Shown here piece by piece: positions 32,868-43,968 of a DNA stretch of 64,000 nt. A program made the translations under genes and the position numbers. The DNA comes from Gautieria morchelliformis (lineage: Eukaryota; Basidiomycota; Agaricomycetes; Gomphales; Gomphaceae). Where the stretch lies: assembly GCA_015179125.1 (NCBI GenBank), contig WHVA01000324.1, positions 1-64,000 on the forward strand, in the 5' to 3' direction. Under the pieces are notes generated by a model that ran no database searches, had not been told where the DNA came from, and saw nothing but the letters and a program-made list of their open reading frames with translations. Each line of letters starts with the position of its first letter. Position 1 is the first letter of the stretch.

Positions 32868-34545
32868 AAGGACACCACCGATAGCCTCGCTCGAGCGGAA
32901 AACGGATGGCTTGGCGGGTATGCAGGTTGGGGTGCGGGGACAGCGCGCGAGGAGGTGCGGAGGTTGATAAAGGCAATCTGCTCAGATAGACTGGCAGGGG
33001 ATGGGGAATATGGGAGAGGCGGTAGGGGCGTCGGCGTCGGGATCAGAAGGATGGGCTCCACGCGTGATAGAGGAGGGAATGAGGCGCGGTGGAAGAGGTG
33101 GGACTGCCGGGAATGCGTGTTGGAGGGTCGGGAGCGACGAGACCAGCCGACGGAGAGCGGGCTGGTTGGTTAGCTTCGGTAACTCCACGGTAGATCGCAT
33201 TGTCCCGCCTGTCAAGAATGGTTCTGTCTTGGACGTAGGCGTCGAGGGCCTTTCTGGTTTTTCCCCATCTTTCTTTGGGTCAATGTTATCCTTACGTTGA
33301 CCAGAACGTCAACTCAAGAATGTGTTGGAGGGTGGAACATTTCAAATATCAGGTATCCGCCTCACCGAGGGCTTCCCTCCAAGTATGTGTCGAACGCAAG
33401 TTGTTTACGCTCAACACTATGGCGGAATACCTCAGACTCACGCCGGGTGGGTGAGGATGAGTGTGGGCTGAATTGATTCAGGATCGACTCATTGGCTCCT
33501 TGACGCACTGCAGTGTCGATGTGTCATCCATCGTACTCATTAACTCAAGAGGTTTCGTCGGTCCTTCATCGTTCGTGCGTGGCATTGTCTTACCGTTTCT
33601 TCGTCCCAGGTGATTCTCACATCCTTCCATCTCATCCCCAACCAGTTGTCCTCTCATCTCATCGTCACACCCCGTCATTCTCCCTTGTCTCAGAGTCCAT
33701 GCGGGTGCGAGCGTGGGCACTCGTCCATGCGAGTCGTCCCGCTCCTCATTGCCTCATGTTGTCCTCTCACCATGTCGTTTCGTTCTCAAACCATCATCAC
33801 CATCACATCCTCTAGCTCCAGCGACACCCATTGGCACCATTTAACTCCCCTCGACTACAAGGGACTACACAATCATGCTGACATAAAGGCAGGCGGACGT
33901 GAAGCAGCCGTCGATGCCGTCGAGCTGGCGACGGGTACCAGGACGGGACACGAGGGTTTGAAGTGTGGGTGAGAGCTTGTACTGCACCACTGGCCGTCGA
34001 CATGTGCAAGGTTGCCATGGAAGGACGCACTCCAGAATGCCATACTACGCCACGCCAACCTGACAAGGCTGTTACGCGAGAACGCGAGATGGCTTTGGGA
34101 CGCGAATATGCAAAGGGAGCACGCCCCGCCTGAAGGAACGCCGGACCCAAGCCACACAACGACACACCCGATGCATGGCGTTCTGAGTCAGATGGTCTGA
34201 TGGCCTTACGTTCTACCGGTAGTCGTATGGTGGAGGAGTGGGTGAAGGCGAGAGTAGTGCGTATATGGAGAGGACTTGTGTGATGGAACGGGAGGCAGAG
34301 CGGGAAGCGGCATGGAGAGAGACAGGAAGGAAACCCGCAAGGGAACAACAGGAAAGGTGGAGTTCCAAGAGGTAGACGGTACCAGCTCAGGCACGCACCC
34401 ACACTACCAGGGGCCCGAACGTGGGAAGAGGGAACAACGGTGGAAGGTGGACGGAGAGTCTCAGGACAGATATACTCTAGGGTCGATAGAAAGACTCTAG
34501 CAATAGACGGCCATTGAGAATCGCCAGTTACGCACGGGAGCCACG
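32868..34545. other. Inner part of the left arm, no gene recognised
   Basis: Frames exist on both strands (for example 32832-33173 plus and 33812-34402 minus), and several are conserved in the right arm, such as PYSPSPASL-EQIAFINL on the minus strand at 32858-33061. Their composition is low-complexity and none has a domain I know. Confidence 0.35.
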
Positions 34546-34555
34546 ATGACGTGAC

Positions 34556-34690
34556 GCATCTCGACCCCGATCAGGCACGCACCACGCGGTCACGACCCGC
34601 ACGCGATTACGCCACGCGATCACGATCATGCGATCATGAATCACGCCACGCGATCACGATCACGCGGCGATCATCCATCACGCCACACTT
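34556..34690. repeat. Short-period CACGCGATCACGATCA repeat
   Basis: A run of imperfect repeats of the form (C)ACGC(C/G)ATCACGATCA forms a small simple-sequence tract just past the end of the left arm. Confidence 0.7.
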
Positions 34691-35145
34691 ATCAATACCT
34701 GCCCTGATCGGCGTGTGGAAGTATCATGCTGAGCGCTCAGGATATATATATATCGGCTACTCAAGCGCGGTGATATGAGAAAGCATTTCTGGGTCCCACA
34801 CCCGGTGACACGGATCGTCTTGTCATCGGATCTCGAGACGATGCACTTGCCGTCTGGAGAGAACGCTACCGAGTAGACACCTGATGGAACATACGTCTCC
34901 GCGCCCATGGACAAAAAAGGGTTGCGCCGTACACAAAGACCGGAACTATAACCGGCACCGGAAGTACAGAAGCGGCAGAACAGGCAATCAACGGAAGCAT
35001 CAAGCGCCAAGCTCCGATTGGCACCAGAAAGGCAAGTTGCCAAGATCGGGATGAAGAAGCGCAAGAAGTGAAGTAGCAAGGAACCCGAAGCCAGGACCCC
35101 GAAACCGAAGGAACGCAGTAACCCGGATGGTAGTACACATCTCAT
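34678..35145 (-). pseudogene. WD40-repeat fragment of a HET-E/NLR-like gene fused to an unrecognised segment
   Basis: A 155-codon minus-strand frame ends with GVYSVAFSPDGKCIVSRSDD then KTIRV. This is the canonical repeat of fungal NACHT-WD40 (HET-E-like) proteins, with the usual WD replaced by TG. The N-terminal two thirds resemble the unrecognised sequence at 32141-32344, so the frame looks like a chance fusion of two duplicated pieces. One WD repeat cannot form a propeller. Confidence 0.6.
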
Positions 35146-35484
35146 CGGGACGGCTTAGCTTGGGGACCTGTGCCGTGGGTATATAGCAGTGAGACATTTA
35201 GCAAAAATCTTGGGGAGTCAACTTCATCCCCATGGGTCTACTTGTGTTTATCCTGACACACAGGGCACCGCCATCAGATTGTACGGTTTAGCTTGGACAG
35301 GTGCGACGCAATGGCTGTGTTACGCACGTAGGCCATGATCTTCGCGTGCCTGACTCATTTTATCTCCATAAAAATAGAATGTCCCGCGCATCATCTCGTG
35401 ACCGATCCTAATCGAAACGTCGCCACACCTCAAGACATCGACTACGCCTCCCACCCGGTGCCACCTCCCTGGGTACGGGTCGAT

Positions 35485-35630
35485 TGTCGCTGGCGCTGAT
35501 TGCTAATATATTGCGTGTCGCTCCAAAAGGACATCCTTTGTGTGGGTCGCAAATTCTGCTGCCGACAGTCCTTATGCCTTTACATACGGTGACCGTATCC
35601 CGCTTCTCAGTACGTGCACGTTGTACCGTA
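35485..35630 (+). repeat. Segment inversely repeated at 60385-60525
   Basis: The reverse complement of this stretch (TTTGTGTGGGTCGC, GGTGACCGTATCCCGC, CACGTTGTACCGTACC) closely matches 60385-60525. It lies just upstream of the partial WDR24 copy B, so the distant piece probably marks another duplication fragment of the same locus. Confidence 0.75.
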
Positions 35631-35639
35631 CCGCGTAAA

Positions 35640-36690
35640 TGCGAGCGGTCACGTGCCTTCACCGTGGGATAGTCTGCGGGCGGCAAAACGCCGCGGCAGC
35701 AAACGCCGGCAAATTTGGCGACCATAAGTATCTCGATCCTTGCAATTACTGGGCGTGCGATGCTACCTCCGGTCTACCCCGACCAAAGACATCACGAATA
35801 TCAGGGCCCCTCGAGAACAGTACGATATCCTCGCGCATGCACGGTCGGTGGAGGACATTTCAATTTGCCACATCCGAAGATGGCTCGAGATGTGTTGTCG
35901 CTGGGAGGGATGGTGCGTTCGTTTCCGACGTCGTCATCCTGTGTCTATGTGTTTGACATACCTGATACTACGACCTCCCTATATAGTACTTCGAATTCTA
36001 CACATAACTGACCCCATTCGCGCGCGGAAGTCGCCATCTCGACCCCATATTAGGCCTATTTCTAGCGGCAGCTCGACGGATGCCAGAATATGCACTAATT
36101 CAGGCGGTGCGAGCATCGAAGTTGGGACCAACGTGTGGAGGGGTTCTGGGCTGACGATTGACAGTCCTCCGACCGATGTTGTGTGGGCACGCGGAAGTGA
36201 GTGTTTCGCTCTTCATCCGCTTGCGACACGTCCCAGCGTGACACACAGGAAGCGTTCGACGACAAGATTGTTACTAGTGCGAGGAATGGAGAGATCATTT
36301 ATTGGGATGTTAACAAGTCGGGGTCCAAGTATGGTGCGTTGGCGTGGGTTCTCTGCGTAACCCAGAGGAGTACTCACATTACGCAGCCAGAAACGAGAAT
36401 AAAGGAACGCAAGCGCCCACGGATTGGGCTAGCTATCTCTCCATTCCTGCTCTACCACTTTGCGAGTGGCTCGCAGGACGGGCACCTGCGCTTATGGGTA
36501 ACGTTTACCGTCTGCCAAACTCTCAGTATTGTGACCTGCTTCGCGCTGTAGGACCTCCGGAGCCCGCCATCTTCCATTATGAAAGTATACCACCCCACGG
36601 GGATTCGCGCTCTAGCTCTATCTCCGGTTCCCTCAAATCCCATTACTCTGTACTGGTCTGGAGAGCGGTAATATTCAGCGGTTGTTGGGG
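35640..36690 (+). pseudogene. WDR24/Sea2 homologue, partial copy B
   Basis: This keeps only the upstream region and the first WD repeats: SEDGSRCVVAGRDG, TTSLYSTSNSTHN, the NNKIVTSARNGEIIYWDVNK-type block (here DDKIVTSARNGEIIYWDVNK) and ASGSQDGHLRLW. Similarity with copies A and A' ends near 36680, in mid-gene, after WRAVIFSG. Frame changes and stops occur between blocks. It is in the spacer between the two arms, same orientation as copy A. Confidence 0.75.
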
Positions 36691-37173
36691 GGCTGTCTTT
36701 GGCGGGAATGGTATGCGGACAAGCTAAAGTGATGGAAGGGGCACTGAGTGTTGAGTGTCAGTGATTCTTCGGAGCTCCGTAGCCAAGCTCAACCAGCTAA
36801 GTGGTAAGCAACGTTGTTCTGCTCCAGATGCGAGTCCACATGGTCAAGGCGCTGAACACTTCAAGTAATGCAGGGTGAACGCACCCCCGTCGACCACAGG
36901 TATGACATTATGGCACCATCGTACCTGACATCCACCACCCTCGCACATGCGCCCTACCCACGACAATTGAGCCCAATGTTGCTTTCTTCCATCGGTATCA
37001 TCTTAGGGCTTGCTCGCAGCTTGTATGTTCCTCCACCGCTGCCTGCAATTCCCTCCACCCCCTGGAAGTCCCTATCAATAATAAGACGTGAGTATGTGAT
37101 GGCTTCGATTCAGGACTCCGCAGACCGTTGTGCGCGATGGACCGTCGGTCAGGAGAGGGTTGCATGTCTGATG
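36691..37173. other. Spacer, no gene recognised
   Basis: Only short frames occur. It forms the left flank of Copia copy 2 and continues, after that insertion, at 41681. Confidence 0.4.
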
Positions 37174-37396
37174 TGTGGGACGAAGGAGATATAATGATCT
37201 GATATTCTATGATCTCAAGTAGATCGTTCTTCCTTATATACAAAATATGATGTCCGTTTGTATTACCAATCTCTTCGAGCTGCTGTGCCGATGCGATGCC
37301 GGTGCACCAGCAACCCGGGGTCGAGAGCGATCTCGAACCTCCGGCTAAGTGCGTGCCGGCTCTGCCTCGGCGGTGTCATCGTCCCGATTACTAACA
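37174..37396 (-). repeat. 3' LTR of Copia copy 2
   Basis: 223 bp direct repeat of 41458-41680; the polypurine tract CTCCCCCTCAG (reverse complement CTGAGGGGGAG) abuts it. Confidence 0.95.
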
Positions 37397-40300
37397 CTCC
37401 CCCTCAGCGAGAAGTCCCTTCGGTAAAATCCTAATTTCCCTAATAGATACCTGTGTTGATGCATGTCTAATCCCTTTGTAAATATGTCCGCTACGTTCTC
37501 CTTCGTCGGTACGTACGTAAGTGATGCCTCGTGAGAGACCACTTTCTCACGGATGAAATGATATGCGACATTGATGTGCTTGGTACGCGCATGATACGTT
37601 GCGTCATGCGATAGTGTAATGGCGCCTAGATTGTCTGATCGAAGTGACGTGGGCTGGGTTTGATCGATTCCAAGTTCCTCGATAAAACGCCTCAGCCAGA
37701 TTAATTGCTTGGCGCCCTCGGTAAGTGCCATGTATTCGGCCTCCGTGGTAGATAGCGCGATCGTTCGCTGCTTCTTCGAGCTCCATGCGATAGCTCCCCC
37801 TCCTAGTATAGCTATATAGCCACTAATAGATAGTGCGTCGTTTCTATTAGCATAATCCGAGTCGACAAATATTTCGAGGTCGAGACCAGCGTCTCGTCGG
37901 AAGATTATGCCGTCGTCACGTGACCCCTTGAGGTACCTGAGCGCGTGCTTGATCGCCGTCCAGTGCTCGGTTCCGTAAGTAGTAGTGAATTGGCTCAAGT
38001 GTTGTACGGTAAAAGCCAAATCAGGTCGCGTGCTGAGTGCTGCATACATGAGTGATCCGATCGCCTTGGCATAGGGTACTTCGGCAGTTGGACCTGTTGA
38101 GTCCATGGGTGTCGTGAGTTTGATCATTTTATGCAGAGGTGTAGATACGGAATGTGCCGTTGTCATGTTGAATCGATCGAGTATGATGTCGATGTAATGC
38201 CCTTGTGACATGATCAGTGTTCCCTCATCCCTATTCCTCTCAACTCTAATTCCCAATATTTTCTTCATTTCTCCTAAATCTGTTAAAGGGAATTTCCCAT
38301 GAAGCTCCCCCTTGAGCTTAATCATCCCTCCTTTGGAGTCAGCAAATAGTCCAAAGTCGTCCACATATACTGATATGACTTCGATTGAGTCCTTATCTTG
38401 TCTGATGTAGACGCATTCATCGGCTGTACTTTGATGGAAGCCGAGATCGAGTAGTAATTTGCGTAAGCGCTGATGCCAAGCTCGCCCCGATTGCTTGAGT
38501 CCGTAGAGCGCTCTGTATATTCTTAGAACGCGTCCAGATCCATCATCAAAACCGTCGGGCTGGCGCATGTAGATCTCCTCATCTATGGTTGAATTGAGGT
38601 AGGCGCCTTTGACATCCATCATTTCGATTTCCCAATCGAGTGTGTTTGCGATCGCTAATAGAACACGTAGTGAATCGAATTTGACCACGGGTGAGGTTAT
38701 CTCGTAGTAATCCATCCCTGGCCTCTGTGTGAATCCTTGAGCCACAACCCTTGCTTTAGCCTTATCGAATTGTCCGTCCGGTTGTGTTTTGACAGCGTAT
38801 ACCCATCGGCAACCGATAGCTACTCGTCCGGGTGGTAGTTCTGTTAGCTCCCATGTTCCTAACGTCTTGTGTTGGTCCATCTCAATTTCCATCGCTTTCT
38901 CCCAGATCGGCGCATCATCACGTGATACCGCCGCTCTGTAATTCTCAGGTTCAGTGACGATTTCTCTCGTTATGTAAACCTGCTCGGTGCGTCCTGAATT
39001 ATTCAGTTTCCGGTAATCCGGTCTTTGAGTGATACGCGCGCTCCGTCGGATCTCTGGAGCTGGCACTTGTTCAGGTGGATCAGGAACGGGTGTTGTCTGG
39101 GGTGATGACGTCTGTGGGGTAGATGTGATCGGGTCCGGCACATGCTCGCGCGGTGAGTGCTCCCCCTCGAGCGGTGCCGTGTCGTCATTGTCGTTATCTG
39201 GGATAGGGTAGAGTCGGTTGTCATTTTCGTCAAATGTAATGTTCCTAGATACTTGAACGTGCTTTGAGGCTTTATTGTAGTACCTCCAGGCTTTTGCATG
39301 TTCAGCTACTCCGACGAATATATGTTCTTCTGCTTTTGGATCAAGTTTGGCTCGACGTTGATCTGGCACCATAACCCAGCAATTTGTCCCGAATTCCTCT
39401 AGACGTGCTATGTTCGGCTTCTTGCCGAATAGTGCTTGGAACGGCGTTGCGTCATCTCCAAGCGCTCGCGTGGGTGATCGATTTTTGATATAACACGCGT
39501 AAGCCACGGCCTCGGGCCAGAGTATTTTTGGCAGGTTCTTGGCAAATATCATTGCCCGTGCGTGCTCGAGTAAGGTCCGGTTGAGTCGTTCGGCGATTCC
39601 ATTCTGGGCTGGGGAGTATGGAGCTGTGGTCTCCATGATAATGCCATATTTTGCACAAAATTCCTTGAAATTTTTATTGACATATTCCCCTCCATTATCC
39701 GAGCGAAACCTCTTCAGTTTCTGACCTGTTTGGGTCTCGAGGAATGCCTTGTACGTCTCGAAGTGTCTGAGCGCTTCATCTTTGGTGCTCCCAAAATAGA
39801 TGACCGTGTACCTCGATTTGATGTCCGTGAAAGAATAAAAGTATTTCTCATGCGATGGTCCCTCGGTCTGGGCAGGTCCCCATACATCGGATACTGTCAG
39901 GTCACCGACCTGTTCTACAGTGTCCTCGGCTCTTTTGGGGAACGGCTCCACATGCCGCTTGCCTTGTATGCATGCCTTGCACTGGCTCGGCTCGTTTGAC
40001 TCGTCGATCTCAAGTCCAGTAACTAGGTTGTTAGATTTCAACATTTTAATTGAGTTTATGTTGACGTGCCCGAGTATCCTGTGCCATTTGTCCCATGACC
40101 GTCCTTTTGCCGCTGCGGCAAAGTCCCGTGCCTCGACTGATCGAGTGACCCGCGCCTTCATACAGAATAACCGCCCGCGCTTCTGTCCCTGTGCGAAGGT
40201 AACTCCGGCGCGTGATTTGAATTCAACGCCGGTGCCTGAAAATGTGGCCGTGTTGCCCTTATCAGTTAAACGCCCTACGCTGATAAGGTTGTTCGGCGCA

Positions 40301-41367
40301 TCCGGTGCATGCTTGACGTCACGTAGTTCGATCATGTTCGTCTTGGCACCGATCTTGAATTCCATGTATATAGTGCCTCGGCCTTGTGTATGTAGTACCG
40401 CATCAGGTGAAATTCCTTCGATTTCTGATGGTTCCTCGGCATAGCTAGCGAAATCATTTCGGCTTCTAGCTATGTGTGTTGTTGCCGCTGAATCGGCTAA
40501 CCAGTCGGATGCAGATATAGCACTGTATGCTACCTCCTTAGATACAAATGCGAAGTCCTTTTCTTCTGCTTGTTTGACTGTTTCTTTGTTCCCTGGTTTG
40601 AACCATTTCGGTGCTTGGCCCTCCTTGCCGCCACCTTTCGCCCAACAGTCCTTCACGTAATGACCCTTCTTGCCGCAATTTCGGCACTTTCCCTTTGTTG
40701 CTCCTGAGTCATCTTTCTTGGGCCTGTGACGTTGTTGCGCCTTAAGCGCCGTCTGCTGTGCCGATCCAGCTTTCCGTGCTCGATCCTCATCGAGGACCCG
40801 AGCTATTAATATATCAGCTGTTGTCCCGGCTCCACTGGCGTTTACTGCCGTAATAAACGCCGACCAAGAATCTGGTAATGACATCAGCAACGTGTTCGAG
40901 AACTCGGTGTCACTGATGTAATGCCCCCGCGCATTCAGTTCCTGTTGAATGCCGCGGAGCTTGCGTACGTGCTCCTCCATGTTCGCGCCGTCCTCGGCAA
41001 GCGTCCGGAAGAAATCTCTTCGGAGATTTACAATTCCCACTGCTCCCTTAGATTCGAATATAGCTTGTAGACTAGTCCATACAGCAAATGCAGACATCGT
41101 CTGATTGATGTAAACTAGTTGTTCATCGGCAACTCTGAGGCAAATTTCTTTTCTGGCCTTCTTGTCCTTCCTTCTCCAATCGTCGATCTCCTGCTGCTCG
41201 CTCGCAGTGACGTTGTCGGCATCTGCCGGTCTCGGTTCCGTCTCCCTGCCGATAGCCACGTCCCACAGATCTAAGTCATCGAGTATCCACTCGAGCCGCC
41301 GGCGCCACGCCACGTAATTATCCCCGTTCAAGGGGTCGATCTTGTACGTGTTATTGCTACTCGACAT
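37345..41367 (-). CDS. Copia Gag-Pol polyprotein, intact (copy 2)
   Basis: 1340 residues, collinear with the protein of copy 1 and differing at roughly two dozen positions, for example DDLDL for DDSDL near residue 30. The CCHC knuckle, DSAATTH protease site, integrase HHCC and DDE residues, RT YVDDFGLF and RNase H TTEAEYMAL are all retained. The stop again falls inside the 3' LTR. Having two intact full-length copies in one 64 kb window argues for current or very recent activity. Confidence 0.95.
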   Translation of the reverse strand: MSSSNNTYKIDPLNGDNYVAWRRRLEWILDDLDLWDVAIGRETEPRPADADNVTASEQQEIDDWRRKDKKARKEICLRVADEQLVYINQTMSAFAVWTSLQAIFESKGAVGIVNLRRDFFRTLAEDGANMEEHVRKLRGIQQELNARGHYISDTEFSNTLLMSLPDSWSAFITAVNASGAGTTADILIARVLDEDRARKAGSAQQTALKAQQRHRPKKDDSGATKGKCRNCGKKGHYVKDCWAKGGGKEGQAPKWFKPGNKETVKQAEEKDFAFVSKEVAYSAISASDWLADSAATTHIARSRNDFASYAEEPSEIEGISPDAVLHTQGRGTIYMEFKIGAKTNMIELRDVKHAPDAPNNLISVGRLTDKGNTATFSGTGVEFKSRAGVTFAQGQKRGRLFCMKARVTRSVEARDFAAAAKGRSWDKWHRILGHVNINSIKMLKSNNLVTGLEIDESNEPSQCKACIQGKRHVEPFPKRAEDTVEQVGDLTVSDVWGPAQTEGPSHEKYFYSFTDIKSRYTVIYFGSTKDEALRHFETYKAFLETQTGQKLKRFRSDNGGEYVNKNFKEFCAKYGIIMETTAPYSPAQNGIAERLNRTLLEHARAMIFAKNLPKILWPEAVAYACYIKNRSPTRALGDDATPFQALFGKKPNIARLEEFGTNCWVMVPDQRRAKLDPKAEEHIFVGVAEHAKAWRYYNKASKHVQVSRNITFDENDNRLYPIPDNDNDDTAPLEGEHSPREHVPDPITSTPQTSSPQTTPVPDPPEQVPAPEIRRSARITQRPDYRKLNNSGRTEQVYITREIVTEPENYRAAVSRDDAPIWEKAMEIEMDQHKTLGTWELTELPPGRVAIGCRWVYAVKTQPDGQFDKAKARVVAQGFTQRPGMDYYEITSPVVKFDSLRVLLAIANTLDWEIEMMDVKGAYLNSTIDEEIYMRQPDGFDDGSGRVLRIYRALYGLKQSGRAWHQRLRKLLLDLGFHQSTADECVYIRQDKDSIEVISVYVDDFGLFADSKGGMIKLKGELHGKFPLTDLGEMKKILGIRVERNRDEGTLIMSQGHYIDIILDRFNMTTAHSVSTPLHKMIKLTTPMDSTGPTAEVPYAKAIGSLMYAALSTRPDLAFTVQHLSQFTTTYGTEHWTAIKHALRYLKGSRDDGIIFRRDAGLDLEIFVDSDYANRNDALSISGYIAILGGGAIAWSSKKQRTIALSTTEAEYMALTEGAKQLIWLRRFIEELGIDQTQPTSLRSDNLGAITLSHDATYHARTKHINVAYHFIREKVVSHEASLTYVPTKENVADIFTKGLDMHQHRYLLGKLGFYRRDFSLRGSVSNRDDDTAEAEPART

Positions 41368-41457
41368 CGTCGATCGGTATTGAGTCGTTGGAGTATAGAG
41401 CGTAGTTGGAGTAAGCTAGGTCTGTAGTATTTTTAGTTATGGCCGGGGCCCATAACC

Positions 41458-41680
41458 TGTGGGACGAAGGAGATATAATGATCTGATATTCTATGATCTC
41501 AAGTAGATCGTTCTTCCTTATATACAAAATATGATGTCCGTTTGTATTACCAATCTCTTCGAGCTGCTGTGCCGATGCGATGCCGGTGCACCAGCAACCC
41601 GGGGTCGAGAGCGATCTCGAACCTCCGGCTAAGTGCGTGCCGGCTCTGCCTCGGCGGTGTCATCGTCCCGATTACTAACA
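41458..41680 (-). repeat. 5' LTR of Copia copy 2
   Basis: 223 bp. The adjacent GGGGCCCATAACC (41445-41457) is the same primer-binding site as in copy 1, on the minus strand. Confidence 0.95.
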
Positions 41681-42076
41681 TGATGTACTGTCGTACTGTC
41701 GATGTCCTGCCTGCCCGTATGGTGCGTGTCTGTCAACGTCTCTGCCATGGAAGGTCAGCACCATGAATGTTCTTCGTATACCATCATTACAACCTCGCAC
41801 GGATCAAGGCACAGGGTCACTTCAGGATACCGACCCTTACATAATGCACCGGTGCGTACCTAACTGTTATACCGCCACGTGTGATGAGTTGCAACCGAAT
41901 TGAAGGTAAGTGCGGCACCGTGCGCTGCCGGGTGCCGAGAATAGAAACAAGGGATTCGAAGATCGGAGCAGGCGCGCGCTTCTCACGATGAGTGCTTCTG
42001 CTTCCCAAATTGACGGCCTGCGCGCTTGAGGCGAATCGACCCTAAATGGGTACATCATCAATACATCTGATCCACG
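41681..42076. other. Spacer between two transposons, no gene recognised
   Basis: It starts with the Copia target duplication TGATG and ends with CCAC(G) next to the Ginger-like element. A 91-codon minus-strand frame overlaps it without recognisable motifs. Confidence 0.4.
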
Positions 42077-42192
42077 GTACGGTGCACGAGCGTCCTCAGG
42101 TCTATATTTCCGGAACTGAGATTGCGATAATGTAATACTCACATAAGTAATACTGAATGGTGTACCTTAGTTACTCGTGACGGCAGGCCCGT
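42077..42192 (+). repeat. Left TIR of the Ginger-like element (116 bp)
   Basis: Matches the reverse complement of 47105-47220 with about three substitutions (for example GAATGGTG/GAATTGTG and CTCGTGACG/CTCGCGACG). It ends at GGCAGGCCCGT. Confidence 0.92.
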
Positions 42193-42265
42193 GGCACAAG
42201 CGCTCGCAACTGACACGTCATCCAACTGCCCTACTTCGTCCCTTTGTCGCTGTCTGAGGCTTTCA

Positions 42266-43813
42266 ATGCCTGATTCTGATGCTGAGCCTACAGATAACCC
42301 TTATAACCGCAATCCTGAGGGGAGAAACCAGCATAAGGATTGTTGTGAGTCTTATGTTACTGTCAATTATAGAGATCGCCTTAAGACTGTGGTTTAGCGG
42401 CACCTGATGATGAGCGAATCAACGCGCTCCTGGTTGAATATCATCAAAGGGGGCATGTAAGTGGCAAGCAGATCAGCAAACTGCTCTGGGCTGAGCATGG
42501 TATAAAGATGAGGTATGCTGTTATCTGTCTAATATACTAGCTTGATTTATCATTGCATGCCGATCTAGCAGAGCGACAGTAGACCGTCGACGGTCTGCCT
42601 TAGAACTGAAAAGTAGTGGTATAACTACTAGTAGTCTGCCTGTCATGGTGAAACGGCAGCTTGTCTTGGACCAAATGGCACAAGACCCAACCTGCCGGCG
42701 AGGCCCAAAGCTGTTAGTCGAAGCAATTGCACGGGAGCATGGTATCCATTTGACTCGGTATGTAGTTTTCTAATCTAGATTTGACTGGGATCACTTACCG
42801 TTGGTATCAGGGACTATGTGACATCGGAGATGCGTTTGCATGACCCAGTTGGATTTGAGCTTCGTGAGCCAACAGCGAAAAAGGTCTTCCGACAGGCATT
42901 AGTAGTTTTAGGCCCGCATCATGAGTGGAGTGGAGATGGTCACGATAAACTGACAAAGATTGGATTTCCTGTCTGGGCTTTGCACGATGTATGGTCAGGT
43001 AAATGGCTGGGAATTTGGGTTGTCCCAAACATCCGTTTGAAACTTGCAATTGCGTACTTGTACTTATCTTTGGTTGAGACGTTGGGAGGTAAGTGAGCCT
43101 TTAAACTCATAGCTCACTCTCATCTATGGCAGGGTTGCCAATCCAAACTACGACAGACTGCGGTACGGAAACTATTACTGTCTTCGGCATGGCAAATGCT
43201 CTTCGGTATTGGATTAAACATGTTACCTCTCTACTGACATAAGATAGGGAATACTTCTCGCCAGAGCTCTCTACTAATGAAGTACCTGCACACAAGTTTC
43301 TTAAGTCTGTTCATAACACAACGATAGAGCGAGGCTGGCTACAACTTCGTCTTCAATGGGGTGACGATGTTAAAGTTTTTTGGGAAGCCGGCAATGGTAT
43401 ATATAATTCTTCAATCCCAGAGCAATAGTAAGTGCAGGATGGCGCATTCTAATCTAACGCTACTCAATGTTAAAGTCAGTGAACTAGTACAATGGCTGTG
43501 GCCAAAATTTATCCAGCAAGAATTAGATGAGCTTCGGGATCGCTTCAATAACCACCGTGTGCGAAAGGATCGGAACAAGGTCCTACCCTCTGGTGTATCA
43601 CCGAACGAAGCCTTCGCATTGCACGAAGAATATAGCGCTGAAAATCTCCTCCAGCCTGTTAACAAGGGTGTTGTCCGGGAGTTAATGGTGTCAATTGGTG
43701 GTGATGACCTTATTCGGTTTGTGAGCGTTGAGTATGCCGTACATGCTCAGGAAGTATATGATTCATTGGGTATTCAAAAGCTGACAATGTTCAATGTGTG
43801 GACCGTTTTTTAA
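42266..43813 (+). CDS. Integrase-like DDE transposase of the Ginger-like element
   Basis: Seven exons with GT-AG introns join in frame: 42266-42344, 42398-42512, 42572-42757, 42811-43088, 43133-43205, 43248-43427 and 43480-43813. They total 1245 nt (414 residues plus stop). The N-terminus has a helical DNA-binding-type segment (SGKQISKLLWAEHGIKMR). The core has the first Asp in HHEWSGDGHDKL, the second in TTTDCGTETITVFG, and a Glu about 45 residues on in HNTTIERGWLQLRLQWGD. ELVQWLWPKFIQQELDELRD and NNHRVRKDRN follow. This is the basidiomycete integrase-core family. It would cut and join the element ends in the nucleus. No frame break is seen, so it may be active. It is convergent with the kinase gene, 155 bp away. 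Confidence 0.85.
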
Positions 43814-43968
43814 GCCATGTTACCGCTGATGTAGGCACCAATCAAGCTACACAATTAAAGGGTGTTGTTATAAAAGAGACAAAAAAGCTGATTAGAATCA
43901 GAATCGTTAGAATAGTCCCAAATATCTACGAAGCTACCAAGAAAACTACTTGGGTTAATGAAGTAGTA

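Larger units (their letters stand above)
27724..34545 (+). repeat. Left arm of a large inverted duplication
   Basis: The arm matches the reverse complement of 47221-53860 over nearly its whole length. It has many substitutions, a 334 bp solo LTR present only here, and an approximately 230 bp segment (49560-49800) present only in the right arm. It carries a WDR24 copy at its outer end and non-genic sequence at its inner end. Confidence 0.85.
37174..41680 (-). mobile_element. Full-length Ty1/Copia retrotransposon, copy 2
   Basis: Same family as the element at 22391 but on the minus strand. The LTRs are 223 bp (41458-41680 5' and 37174-37396 3'). The target duplication TGATG is at 37169-37173 and 41681-41685. 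Its 1340-codon frame is intact. The LTRs match each other but differ from copy 1 in a few places (e.g. GGAAGAACG against GGCAGAACG), so both derive from a diversified, probably active, family rather than from the local inverted duplication. Confidence 0.97.

Noticed and set aside
33812..34402. 196-codon minus-strand frame in the left arm
   Set aside because: Low-complexity Pro/Ser/His composition, not open in the right arm, with frames open on the other strand too.
22391..41680. Copia copies as part of the inverted duplication
   Set aside because: Each has its own 5 bp target duplication (GTTAT and TGATG) in unrelated flanks, so they are independent insertions.
42266..43813. KDZ (Kyakuja/Dileera/Zisupton) transposase, common in basidiomycetes
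   Set aside because: The protein is only 414 residues, lacks a CxC-type cysteine region, and has an integrase-type core (WSGDGHDKL, TTTDCGTE).
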